Positions 1-7,090 of a stretch of 7,306 bases of DNA are shown here, in pieces (the stretch's first letter is position 1; every line of letters starts with the position of its first letter). Below the pieces are notes generated by a model. The model did no database searches, was not told where the DNA came from, and saw only the letters and a list, made by a program, of their open reading frames with translations. This DNA is from an uncultured Kouleothrix sp. (lineage in GTDB: Bacteria > Chloroflexota > Chloroflexia > Chloroflexales > Roseiflexaceae), in assembly GCA_937858455.1 (NCBI GenBank), contig CALLYN010000828.1:1-7306 (forward strand), written 5' to 3'. Position numbers and translations under genes: made by a program.

Positions 1-291
1 CTCGCGCATCGCCTGCTCGATCTCGCTGACGAACAGGCCCTTGTCGCCGATCGCGCTGAGCGGCCGGTCGAGGATCAGGTCGCCTTTCGTGGTGATCTGC
101 TCGACGCCAACCTCCAGGCCCGGCCAGGCCGCCAGCAGCGCGTCGCGGATGGCGTATGTCTGCGCCAGGGCCAGCTTGCTCGCGCGCGTGCCGATCACCA
201 CGAGCGACGGCAGATGGACGGCGGCTGGCCCGCCGCTTGCCATTCCTCGGGCGATACGCGAGATTGTGTCAGAAGCCATAGTGTTGCTCAT
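1..291 (-). CDS. hemC: Porphobilinogen deaminase (hydroxymethylbilane synthase), N-terminal part
   Basis: HemC condenses four porphobilinogens into hydroxymethylbilane in the cytosol, using a covalently bound dipyrromethane cofactor. Only the first 97 codons are present; the frame is open to base 1 and the gene continues leftward. Residues 32-45 ([13 protein letters not shown] region) match the family's N-terminal strand with the substrate-binding Arg (R36). TTKGD (67-71) and [12 protein letters not shown] (81-92) are the next conserved blocks; K84 corresponds to the conserved Lys of GKGLFVKELE in E. coli. The chosen ATG at 291 lies 14 bases after the hemH stop, which suggests translational coupling; only a weak purine run (GAAAGAA) precedes it. 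It gives about 30 residues before the family core, so Met5 (start at 279) or Met17 (243) are possible alternatives. Identity is secure; the exact start is not. Confidence 0.93.
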   Translation of the reverse strand, partial: MSNTMASDTISRIARGMASGGPAAVHLPSLVVIGTRASKLALAQTYAIRDALLAAWPGLEVGVEQITTKGDLILDRPLSAIGDKGLFVSEIEQAMRE

Positions 292-305
292 CGCAGGGTG
301 TTCTT

Positions 306-1238
306 TCAGCTGCCCGCGCTCTCTAGCACCACCGCGCGAATCACCTCGACGAACTCGGGGTCGGCGTTGGGCATGCGGATGCGCCGCAGCGTCATGCCAA
401 GCGCGCGGGCTTTGGCCTGCGCCTCGGTGTCGATATCCCACAGCACCTCGAGATGCTCGGCCACGAAGCCGAACGGCACGCTGAGCACGTAGCGCACGCC
501 CTCGCCGTGCAGGGTTTGCAGGTAGTCCACGATGTCTGGCCCGAGCCACGGCTCGGGCGTGGGCGCGGCGCTCTGGAAGCAGAAGCGGTGCTCGCGCAGG
601 CCCACCAGCGCGCTGATCGCGGCGGCGCTCTCGCGCAGCTGAGCTACGTACGGGTCGCCCATGGCCACGATTTTCTCGGGCAGGCTGTGGGCGCTGAACA
701 GCACGGCGACCTGGCCCTGGGCCTCGGGCGGGAACTCGGCCAGCGCGGCGCGAATGCGGTCGGTGATCAGCGCGCGGAACAGCGGGTGATCGTGCCAGTG
801 TTCGACGAAGCGGAAGCTGAACGGCCGATCGAGCTGCGCGAGCGCTTTTTCGGTGTAGCTGCGGTAGCCCTCGAGGCTGTAGCGCGAGTAGTGCGGCGCC
901 AGCACCACGCCCACCACCTCGCGGATGCCGTCGGCGGCGATCTGCGGCACGACCTCGGCGATATATGGGTGCCAGTGCTTCATGGCCAGGTACACGCGGT
1001 AGCGGCCGGGGAACTCGTGCTCAAGCCGGGCGCGCAGCTGATCGGCCACGCCTTTGGTCAGCTCGTACAGCGGCGTCTGCCCGCCGACTTTCTCGTAGCG
1101 CCCGATCAGGTCGGCCAGCTGCTCGGGCGAGGGCTTGCGGCCGCCGCGGATATGTGTGTAGTATGGCTCGACATCGGCCAGCGTCTCGGGCGTGCCGTAG
1201 GCCATCACCATGATGCCGGTCGGAGTGGTTTCGCTCAT
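306..1238 (-). CDS. hemH: Ferrochelatase, probably coproporphyrin III ferrochelatase
   Basis: This enzyme inserts Fe2+ into a porphyrin. Beside hemQ the substrate is most likely coproporphyrin III (CpfC role) rather than protoporphyrin IX; that is inference from context. The product is 310 residues, the same length as the soluble Bacillus enzyme as I recall it. The iron-site His is H184 in SAHSLPEKI (182-190), and the catalytic acidic residue is E264 in [14 protein letters not shown] (257-270). [15 protein letters not shown] (221-235) and the N-terminal MVMAYGTP (10-17) are further family blocks. The only Cys is C220, so there is no C-terminal [2Fe-2S] cluster, and there is no membrane anchor. 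The frame stays open upstream to 1454, but that part overlaps hemE and is not conserved. I place the start at 1238 because the family begins there and AAAGG (1248-1252) sits 9 bases upstream. The stop is 14 bases before hemC. Confidence 0.95.
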   Translation of the reverse strand: MSETTPTGIMVMAYGTPETLADVEPYYTHIRGGRKPSPEQLADLIGRYEKVGGQTPLYELTKGVADQLRARLEHEFPGRYRVYLAMKHWHPYIAEVVPQIAADGIREVVGVVLAPHYSRYSLEGYRSYTEKALAQLDRPFSFRFVEHWHDHPLFRALITDRIRAALAEFPPEAQGQVAVLFSAHSLPEKIVAMGDPYVAQLRESAAAISALVGLREHRFCFQSAAPTPEPWLGPDIVDYLQTLHGEGVRYVLSVPFGFVAEHLEVLWDIDTEAQAKARALGMTLRRIRMPNADPEFVEVIRAVVLESAGS

Positions 1239-1254
1239 ATGTTGGTGCCTTTGA

Positions 1255-1277
1255 GTGCCCCCAATGCGCAGGGGCAC
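1255..1277. repeat. GC-rich hairpin between hemE and hemH
   Basis: GTGCCCC (1255-1261) and GGGGCAC (1271-1277) form a perfect 7-bp stem with a 9-base loop, in the 52-base gap between the hemE stop and the hemH start. The right arm also belongs to an alternative perfect 6-bp dyad, GGGCAC (1272-1277) with GTGCCC (1279-1284). No T-run follows on the minus strand, so it is not a typical intrinsic terminator. It lies just upstream of the hemH Shine-Dalgarno (1248-1252). A role in mRNA stability or in setting hemH translation is possible but unproven; in DNA this GC-rich it could also be chance. Confidence 0.4.
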
Positions 1278-1290
1278 GGTGCCCTTCCTG

Positions 1291-2373
<1,083 letters not shown>

Positions 2374-2416
2374 GAGTGCTAAGTACAGGCTACCGCAGGT
2401 TCGATCCGAGTTTTCA

Positions 2417-2462
2417 GGACGAAGGACGAAACAGCGCCGTCTTTCGTCTTCCATCTTTCGTC
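2417..2462. repeat. GACGAA direct/inverted repeat cluster upstream of hemE
   Basis: On the plus strand GGACGAA occurs twice in tandem (2417-2423, 2424-2430). TCTTTCGTC then occurs twice (2440-2448 and 2454-2462) at a 14-base interval, in inverted orientation to the first pair. GACGAAA (2425-2431) and TTTCGTC (2442-2448) can form a 7-bp stem with a 10-base loop. The patch is in the 176-base hemQ-hemE gap and is visibly poorer in GC than the flanking genes. On the minus strand TTGACG, a -35-like hexamer, lies at its upstream edge, but I see no convincing -10 element at 16-18 bases. It may be an operator, a dispersed intergenic repeat or a leader structure for hemE. Confidence 0.45.
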
Positions 2463-2495
2463 AAACCCGGTTCGGATGTGTGATAGGCTGCACTC

Positions 2496-2551
2496 AGTTT
2501 TGAGTTTCGAGTTCAGCTCTATGCAAAACTCAGAACTTACAGCTCAAAACT
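2496..2551. repeat. AT-rich imperfect inverted repeat just after hemQ
   Basis: AGTTTTGAG (2496-2504) and CTCAAAACT (2543-2551) are perfect 9-bp inverted arms. The DNA between them is made of further variants of the same words, such as GAGTTTCGAGTTC and AAAACTCAGAAC. The right arm overlaps the hemQ stop codon by two bases, so on the hemQ transcript the structure begins at the end of the gene. It could act as a terminator-like or processing hairpin, but there is no GC-rich stem followed by a T-run. Its low-complexity TTGAG/CTCAA wording contrasts strongly with the GC-rich genes and looks like a dispersed intergenic element. Confidence 0.45.
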
Positions 2552-3242
2552 ACCCAATCAGCTCAAGCGCCTCGCGCAGCGGCCGGTGGATGCCGGTGAT
2601 GATCGGCGTGTCGCGCAGCGTGTAGCGCCGCGCCTCGGTGTCGCGCAGCACCGTCACCAGCTCGCTGAAGCGCGGCAGATCGTCCATCTCGTAGGCCACC
2701 ACAAACTCCTGGTCGTCGAGGCCGGTCGAGTACAGCAGCACCTGGCGGATGTCGGCGTAGTCGTGGCCGATGCGCATGTGCTCGTTCATCATGCCCTGGC
2801 GCGCGTCGCGGCTCATCAGGTACCACTCGGTGGTCTTGCTGAACGGGTAGACCGTCAGGAAGGTCTGGCGGTCGTTCAGCTCGATCGCCTGCTCCTGGGT
2901 GGTCGGGCGCTTGGTGTAGTTCGAGGGCCGGGTGAAGCCGTACAGGTTGTGGGCAAGCTCGAGGTACGCGCCCAGGCCGGTTTGCAGCAGCCGCGCGGTC
3001 ATCTCCTGCATGCCGATCGGGTCGGCGCCGCGCCGCCACAGCAGCAGGTCGCAGCCGGTCTTCATGCCGATCGTGCTGTAGGCCCATGTGGCGACGCCGG
3101 GCGCGTACTCTTCGATGGCGCGCGCGAATGATTCGCGGCCGTCTTCGCGGGCGCCGTGCGGCAGCCGCCGCCAGGCTGGGTCGGCTTTGAAGGCGGTGTA
3201 CTGCACGAACCAGCGCTCGGGCGTATGCTCTAGAGATGCCAT
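2550..3242 (-). CDS. hemQ: Coproheme decarboxylase (chlorite dismutase-like HemQ)
   Basis: HemQ/ChdC catalyses the last step of the coproporphyrin-dependent pathway: peroxide-driven decarboxylation of coprohaem to haem b. The 230-residue length is typical. The reactive Tyr and neighbouring Lys are Y132 and K136 in VYPFSKTTEWYLMS (131-144). The proximal haem ligand is H155 in MMNEHMRIG (151-159). STGLDDQEF (172-180) is the family's second-half signature. By my alignment from memory, the position of the distal Arg of true chlorite dismutases is Q167 here (DIRQVLLYSTG), as in Firmicutes HemQ; this and the haem-gene neighbours favour coprohaem decarboxylase. The ATG at 3242 is supported by GGAAAGGA (3249-3256) six bases upstream. 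The hemA stop is 45 bases upstream; 176 repeat-bearing bases separate it from hemE. Confidence 0.94.
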   Translation of the reverse strand: MASLEHTPERWFVQYTAFKADPAWRRLPHGAREDGRESFARAIEEYAPGVATWAYSTIGMKTGCDLLLWRRGADPIGMQEMTARLLQTGLGAYLELAHNLYGFTRPSNYTKRPTTQEQAIELNDRQTFLTVYPFSKTTEWYLMSRDARQGMMNEHMRIGHDYADIRQVLLYSTGLDDQEFVVAYEMDDLPRFSELVTVLRDTEARRYTLRDTPIITGIHRPLREALELIG

Positions 3243-3287
3243 GGACTGTCCTTTCCGTGTCTACTATCTCACAGGCGGCGGCGCGGG

Positions 3288-4535
3288 CTAGGTGCCGAGC
3301 TGAAACAGCTCTTGCACGAGCGCGGCCAGCTGGCCGCCGCTGTGAGGGTCTTTCAATGCGCTGATCGGCTGGTGCAGCAGCTTGTTGACGATCGCGGCGC
3401 TCAGCGCGCCGATCGCGGCCTGCTCCTGCGGCGAAAGGTGCGCGAGCTTGGCCAGCGTGCGCTCGAGCTCGGCGGCGCGAATGTGCTCGGCGCGCTCGCG
3501 CAGCGCCCGGATGGTCGGCACCACGTGCTGCGTGCCCCACCACTCCTCGAAGCGCGCGATCTCGCCGTCGACCAGCCGCTCGGCGTGGGCCACCTCGGCC
3601 TCGCGCGCGCCCCGGTTCGCCTCGCAGATTACCTGCAGGCTGTCGACATCCCACAGCCGCACGCCGGGAACTTGCGCGGCCAGCGGCTCGATATCGCGCG
3701 GCACCGCTAGGTCGAGCAGCAGCAGCCCGGCGGCGCGGCCGGCGCTGGCACGCGCGACCATGCTGGCGTCGACGACGTAGCCGGGCGCGGCGGTGCAGCA
3801 GATCGCCACGTCGGCGGCGGCCAGCGCCGGCTCAAGCTGACCATACGGCAGGGCGCTGGCGCCGTAGGCGTCGGCCAGGGCGCGGGCGCGCTCGGCGGTG
3901 CGGTTGACGATCGTCACCTCGGCGTGCGCGCCGCGCAGGTGCTTCAGCGCCAGCTCGGCCGTGCGCCCGGCGCCCAGCAGCAGCACGCGCCGCCTCGCCA
4001 GATCGCCTAGCTGCTCGCGGGCGATGTCGAGCGCCACCGACACCACCGACAGGTGCTGGCGGGCGATGCCCGTTTCGGTGCGTACGCGCTTGCCCACCGC
4101 CAGGGCGTGCTGTAGCAGCCGGGTGGTGGCCTGCCCGGCCGTGCCGGCAGCCTGCGCGTCGGCCAGCGCGCCCTTCAGCTGTGTCTGGATCTGCTCCTCG
4201 CCCAGCACCATCGAGTCGAGCCCGGCGGCCAGCCGGAACAGGTGCCGCACGGCGGCCGGGCCGCTGTAGGCGTAGAGGTGCGCGGTGAGCTGCTCGGCTG
4301 GAATATGGTGGCGCTCAGTCAGAAAGGCGATCAGCGCGGCCGAGGCATCCTGGCCATCGGCCACCAGCCCGCCGATCTCGACGCGGTTGCATGTCGAGAT
4401 AATAAAGCCCTCGCCGGCGTGCGCGCGCAGATCGGCCAGCGCAGCCTGGGTATCGGCCGGGCTAATCGCGAGCTGCTCGCGCATCGCAACCGGGCAGATG
4501 CGCTGGTGGGTTCCGATAATGGCGAACTGTGTCAC
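3288..4535 (-). CDS. hemA: Glutamyl-tRNA reductase
   Basis: HemA reduces glutamyl-tRNA(Glu) with NADPH to glutamate-1-semialdehyde, the first and usually most regulated step of C5 tetrapyrrole synthesis. The 415-residue product is full length. The catalytic Cys is C49 in IISTCNRVEI (45-54). GLDSMVLGEEQI (105-116) is the conserved catalytic-domain block, preceded by the conserved His (H98). VLLLGAGRTAEL (184-195) is the NADPH-binding Rossmann loop, and LLDLAVPRDIEP (273-284) is conserved after it. The last ~85 residues are the helical dimerisation domain. The N-terminus reads GTHQRICPVAMRE where most homologues have GxNHxTAPVxxRE, a mild divergence. The start is GTG, placed by an AAAAGGA site. 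It follows the regulator gene by 54 bases containing a palindrome, so its expression may be set there. Confidence 0.97.
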   Translation of the reverse strand: MTQFAIIGTHQRICPVAMREQLAISPADTQAALADLRAHAGEGFIISTCNRVEIGGLVADGQDASAALIAFLTERHHIPAEQLTAHLYAYSGPAAVRHLFRLAAGLDSMVLGEEQIQTQLKGALADAQAAGTAGQATTRLLQHALAVGKRVRTETGIARQHLSVVSVALDIAREQLGDLARRRVLLLGAGRTAELALKHLRGAHAEVTIVNRTAERARALADAYGASALPYGQLEPALAAADVAICCTAAPGYVVDASMVARASAGRAAGLLLLDLAVPRDIEPLAAQVPGVRLWDVDSLQVICEANRGAREAEVAHAERLVDGEIARFEEWWGTQHVVPTIRALRERAEHIRAAELERTLAKLAHLSPQEQAAIGALSAAIVNKLLHQPISALKDPHSGGQLAALVQELFQLGT

Positions 4536-4542
4536 GTGTATG

Positions 4543-4549
4543 TCCTTTT
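4543..4549 (-). promoter_or_regulatory. Shine-Dalgarno site of hemA
   Basis: AAAAGGA on the minus strand ends seven bases before the GTG at 4535. It supports GTG as the hemA start; no in-frame ATG sits at the conserved N-terminus. Similar AAAGG(A) cores precede hemQ (3249-3256) and hemH (1248-1252). Confidence 0.7.
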
Positions 4550-4555
4550 GGGAAA

Positions 4556-4576
4556 AGAGACCGCCGGCGGTGCTCT
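4556..4576. promoter_or_regulatory. Palindrome or terminator-like hairpin upstream of hemA
   Basis: ACCGCCGGCGGT (4560-4571) is a perfect 12-base palindrome. Flanking AGAG (4556-4559) and CTCT (4573-4576) extend it by four pairs, with one bulged G (4572). Read on the minus strand it is a GC-rich stem ending in CTCTTTTCCC, so it resembles a short intrinsic terminator or attenuator. It lies in the 54-base gap between the regulator stop and the hemA Shine-Dalgarno. The alternative is an operator for the neighbouring HTH protein. Position and symmetry are direct observations; function is inference, and short GC palindromes arise by chance in such DNA. Confidence 0.45.
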
Positions 4577-4589
4577 GCTCTCGGTGTCG

Positions 4590-5243
4590 CTAGCCCTGCG
4601 CGTGATTCTCGAAGCCGGCGATCACGCCGAGCAGAATCGCGTCCATGAAATGATCGAGGCGCGCGTGCAGCCCCGCCGCCGCGGCCAGATCGGTCGGCTG
4701 GGCGATGCCCGGCAGCGGCATGGCCAGCTGGGCGAAGGCGCTGCGGAAGAACAGAAACGCCTCGACGGTGTCGTGCAGGCTGACGCCGCCGGCGCGCGAC
4801 TCGCGGCCGTAGCTCTCGCCGATCGCGCGCGCCTCGACCAGAAAGCGGCTGTCGTCTTCGCGCCGGTTGATATACTGGATCAGCAGGCCGAGCAGGCGCT
4901 GCCCCAGCCCGCGCATGCGGCTTGTGAGTGGCGCTGCGCTGAAGCGCGTGTGCCACTCTTGCTGCGCCAGCATGTGGCTGTCAAACGCCCAGGTGGTGCC
5001 GGCCGGCGGCTTCGCAGGGCTATGATGCGGCACCAGCGCGGCGGTCTGCGGCGCGTCGACCAGCCGGGCGATCGCGGCGCGCGAAAAGCGCCGGTGCCCG
5101 CCTAGCGTCCGCTTCATTGGCACGCGCCCACTGTCGCCCCAGCGGCGCAAGGTCGAGGTATTGACCCCCAGCAGCGCGCTGGCTTCGTGCAGCGACAGCC
5201 ACTCGGCGTCGTCGGGCGTCGGGATGTCGGCGTGTGTGTTCAT
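4590..5243 (-). CDS. MerR/excisionase-type HTH regulator with C-terminal helical domain
   Basis: A 217-residue cytosolic DNA-binding protein. Residues 15-63 form a winged helix of the MerR/BldC/excisionase class: WLSLHEASALLGVNTSTLRRW is the helix-turn-helix and GGHRRFSR (48-55) the wing. A Pro-rich linker (about 64-82) leads to an all-helical region (about 85-213). Within it, IGESYGRESRAGGVSLHDTVEAFLFFRSAF (141-170; key G142, Y145, G146, G153, L157, F163-F166) recalls the helical domains found at the N-termini of RsbRD-like and PucR-like signalling proteins; this is a weak resemblance from memory. There is no Cys, no CP haem-regulatory motif and no B12-binding DxHxxG motif. The ATG at 5243 is supported by AGGAAG (5249-5254) five bases upstream. 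Lying between cgoX and hemA in the same orientation, it is a candidate haem-pathway regulator; the effector is unknown. Confidence 0.85.
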   Translation of the reverse strand: MNTHADIPTPDDAEWLSLHEASALLGVNTSTLRRWGDSGRVPMKRTLGGHRRFSRAAIARLVDAPQTAALVPHHSPAKPPAGTTWAFDSHMLAQQEWHTRFSAAPLTSRMRGLGQRLLGLLIQYINRREDDSRFLVEARAIGESYGRESRAGGVSLHDTVEAFLFFRSAFAQLAMPLPGIAQPTDLAAAAGLHARLDHFMDAILLGVIAGFENHAQG

Positions 5244-5294
5244 CGGTGCTTCCTGGCAGGTGCGAAAGCGAGCATGGGCAGTGCGCGAAGGTGC

Positions 5295-5921
5295 CTAGTT
5301 GCCTGTGATGCTGGTGGCCGCGCCGGCCGCGCGCGCCTGGCGCACGAAGCCCAGCGCCGCAGTGGCGGCTTGCTGGCCCTGGCGCACACAGTCGGGTATG
5401 CCGACGCCGCGGTAGGCACTGCCGCTCAGCAGCAGGCCCGGCGGGCACAGCGCGTCGAGCCCGTCCATCCGCTCGAGGTGGCCTACGTCGTACTGCGGGT
5501 TCGCGCGCGGCCAGCGGTAGATCCGGCTCCACAGCGGCTCGGCGCGAATGCCCAGGATCGACTCAACCTCGGCCCGCACGAGCGCGAGCAGCGCCGCGTC
5601 GCCCAGCTCGGCCACATCGGGGTTGCGCGAGCCGCCCACGAACACCCGCAGCAGCACGGCGTCGTCGGGGGCGCGGTGCGCGAACTTGCTCGATGTCACG
5701 GTGATCGCATTGATCCGCCGCCGTTCGCTGCGCGGGATCACCACTCCGTAGCCGTCGGGCAGCTGGCCGAGCGCGTCGCGGCGGTAGGCCAGCGACACAG
5801 TGCCGGTGGTGACGTAGCGGATCTGGCGCAGGCCCTCGGCCAGCGCTGGCGCGAATGGCGCCACCAGGCCAGCGGTGGCATAGGCCGGCGTGGCCAAGAT
5901 CAGCGCGTCGGCGTCGAGCGT
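5295..5921 (-). CDS. hemY: HemY-type (copro/proto)porphyrinogen oxidase, C-terminal fragment
   Basis: Family members are FAD enzymes of about 450-480 residues that oxidise coproporphyrinogen III (CgoX role, likely beside hemQ) or protoporphyrinogen IX. Only the last ~208 residues are recognisable. They start at TLDADALILATPAYA, which is the end of the FAD/substrate core. YRWPRANPQYDVGHLERM (about 73-56 residues from the end) and GVGIPDCVRQGQQAA near the C-terminus, which contacts FAD, are strong family marks. The stop is 51 bases before the regulator start. Upstream of about 5921 the frame stays open to 6641, but the protein there is unrelated low-complexity sequence antisense to another ORF. 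The FAD-binding N-terminus (GxGxxG) is nowhere in the window. Either the gene is truncated by recombination or the contig is mis-joined here. The fragment's identity is secure; the 5' limit is approximate. Confidence 0.9.
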   Translation of the reverse strand, partial: TLDADALILATPAYATAGLVAPFAPALAEGLRQIRYVTTGTVSLAYRRDALGQLPDGYGVVIPRSERRRINAITVTSSKFAHRAPDDAVLLRVFVGGSRNPDVAELGDAALLALVRAEVESILGIRAEPLWSRIYRWPRANPQYDVGHLERMDGLDALCPPGLLLSGSAYRGVGIPDCVRQGQQAATAALGFVRQARAAGAATSITGN

Positions 5922-5940
5922 GGCCGCGAGTACTTCACGA
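5918..5940. other. Probable chimeric junction inside cgoX
   Basis: Leftward from here the minus strand encodes conserved HemY sequence; rightward from here the plus strand encodes a different protein starting with conserved-looking residues at once. The two genes would be divergent, yet share no intergenic DNA, promoter or Shine-Dalgarno site, and both appear to lack their natural 5' ends. No insertion-sequence end, target duplication or tRNA is visible. This points to an assembly join or an illegitimate recombination endpoint; the exact base cannot be fixed by eye. Confidence 0.7.
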
Positions 5941-6833
5941 TGACCTTCCACGGCAGCGGCCACCGGACGCTGCGTGCGTACACCGAGATCGACGACGCGC
6001 CGAACGTCATGCGCGACGTGACGCTGAGCCTGCGCCCCGACTGGAAGCCCGAGGACTGCTTCGTGCGGCTCTCGGTCGGCGACCAGTTGATGGGCAGCAG
6101 CTGGTTCCAGTTCACCGACACCGAGGCGATCTGCGAGGGCTACACCGTCAACGAGGGCCGGATCTCGCAGCGCTACCCGCTGAAGCAGCGCATCGACGGC
6201 TTCGGCACGCACCCGATCGCCGCCGACGCCTGGCTGACCAGCGTGGTCGACCTGAGCCGCGGTCCGCATACCGAGACCCACCAGAACATCCTGATGTGTT
6301 CGCTCGACCATCGGGGCGCCACCGGCCCGTTCATCATGCGGCACCCGAAGGGCGTGCGGCAGACCTTCGTCGGCCGCGAGCGGATCAACGGTCACGAAAC
6401 GATTGTTTATGCCTTTCAACAATTCGCCGACAGCCGCGCGACCTACGGGCCAGACCCGGAAGCCGTGGTCGAGGACGTTCCCGGCTTGCGCAACCGCGTC
6501 GGCGTCAAAACGCGTTACCGTGGCAAGCTCTGGCTGGATGAAGAGACGGGGCAACTCTGGCGGCAGGAAACGGAACTGACCGCCGAGTATTCCTTTTTCC
6601 AGCAACCACAGGTGCTGATGCGGCTGGAACAGGAATATCAACCCAGCGACTTCGGCATTCTAACGCCAAAGAAATTCGTCTTCTCCTGGTTTGCCAGCCT
6701 GCGCGACCGCCAGACAGCCAGCCCACACCTAGAATTAACCAGCCGAACGACGTATGACTACGGCAAATTCACACGCTTTGACGTCACGAGCGAAGAGGGC
6801 AAGAAAGAGTTGCTGAATAAAGGTAAACCCTGA
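5940..6833 (+). CDS. Two-part hypothetical protein (probably a chimera of two unrelated fragments)
   Basis: I do not recognise a named function. From the first ATG at 5940 the product would be 297 residues. No Shine-Dalgarno or signal peptide precedes it, and the frame is open further upstream through cgoX antisense, so the true start is probably missing. Residues 1 to ~140 (MTFHGSGHRTLRAYTE, GDQLMGSSWFQFTD, SLDHRGATGP at 121-130) resemble uncharacterised alphaproteobacterial proteins as I remember them, with codons ending almost only in G/C. From about residues 141-151 (TFVGRERINGHE) codon usage changes to include many A/T-ending codons. The rest (RGKLWLDEETGQLWRQETEL at 194-213, EYQPSDFGILTPKKF at 232-246, TTYDYGKFTRFDV at 270-282) resembles beta-rich secreted proteins of Acidobacteriota. 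That the ORF is open is certain; that it is one natural gene is doubtful. Confidence 0.55.
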   Translation: MTFHGSGHRTLRAYTEIDDAPNVMRDVTLSLRPDWKPEDCFVRLSVGDQLMGSSWFQFTDTEAICEGYTVNEGRISQRYPLKQRIDGFGTHPIAADAWLTSVVDLSRGPHTETHQNILMCSLDHRGATGPFIMRHPKGVRQTFVGRERINGHETIVYAFQQFADSRATYGPDPEAVVEDVPGLRNRVGVKTRYRGKLWLDEETGQLWRQETELTAEYSFFQQPQVLMRLEQEYQPSDFGILTPKKFVFSWFASLRDRQTASPHLELTSRTTYDYGKFTRFDVTSEEGKKELLNKGKP

Positions 6834-6863
6834 GAGGCTGGTTTGAAACTTTGCCCAGGCCTT

Positions 6864-7008
6864 CGCTCCAGCGGAGCGACCTGTTTATAGCCGCGGGCAA
6901 CCGTCTTTTGCCCAGCTCCAGCGGAGCGGAATGTGAGCAGATGTCGCTCCGCCGGAGCTGGGAAACTTTCTCTGCGGCTGACTATCAACAGGCCGCTCCT
7001 CACGGAGC
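6864..7008. repeat. Nested inverted GCTCC-GGAGC repeat element between convergent genes
   Basis: Four short dyads occur in 145 bases: 6864-6878 (CGCTCC AGC GGAGCG), 6915-6927, 6946-6958 and 6996-7008. The two inner units are inverted copies of each other: 6911-6932 and 6941-6962 match over 22 bases with three differences. The two outer units are also inverted copies: the first dyad is followed by ACCTGTTTATAG, and the complement of 6982-7008 gives the same arrangement with GCCTGTTGATAG. The whole is a symmetrical palindrome-like composite, comparable in layout to REP/BIME elements. It occupies the 257-base space (6834-7090) between the ends of two convergent genes, where it could act as a bidirectional terminator or mRNA stabiliser. 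I recall similar GCTCC-rich words with a TGTTTATAG tail in Acidobacteriota (Blastocatellia) intergenic DNA, which would need a search. I see nothing else in the gap. Confidence 0.7.
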
Positions 7009-7090
7009 TAACGTTCAAAACAGTTTCTGAGCACCAAGCAAGCCAAAGAACTCACAGGGAAGCCACGCACGAGCCAGCGCAAGCGTTTGT

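Noticed and set aside
2374..2454. Upstream ATG for hemE at 2454
   Set aside because: The extra 27 residues are encoded by the repeat cluster and do not resemble any HemE N-terminus; [10 protein letters not shown], soon after the 2373 start, is where the family begins.
2455..2476. Sigma70-type promoter with TTGACG as -35 for hemE
   Set aside because: No TATAAT-like hexamer is found at 16-18 bases, so I mention the hexamer but do not call a promoter.
2550..3242. True chlorite dismutase
   Set aside because: A Gln appears at the distal Arg position, the Tyr/Lys pair of HemQ is present, and the gene sits inside a haem-biosynthesis cluster.
4590..5243. CarH-like B12 photoreceptor
   Set aside because: A Trp followed by an E-x-H stretch (W85...E96-W-H98) vaguely recalls the CarH W-x9-EH motif, but the spacing differs and no B12-binding fold or DxHxxG motif follows; the protein is also too short.
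5187..5939. Upstream extension of the plus-strand ORF to a start at 5187
   Set aside because: This part is antisense to the regulator and cgoX and has the composition of a shadow frame. The recognisable plus-strand protein starts only near 5930.
5918..5940. Mobile element insertion into cgoX
   Set aside because: There are no terminal inverted repeats, target-site duplication, transposase or integrase in the window, and the downstream DNA never returns to cgoX.
5922..6641. Minus-strand extension of the cgoX fragment to a 448-residue protein
   Set aside because: The length is close to a full HemY, but the extra ~240 residues have no GxGxxG dinucleotide fold or other HemY block and are antisense to the plus-strand ORF. 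The match in length is coincidence.
6864..7008. CRISPR array
   Set aside because: Only four short dyads in alternating orientation, with unequal spacing and no constant repeat of 23-40 bases; this is a palindromic intergenic element.
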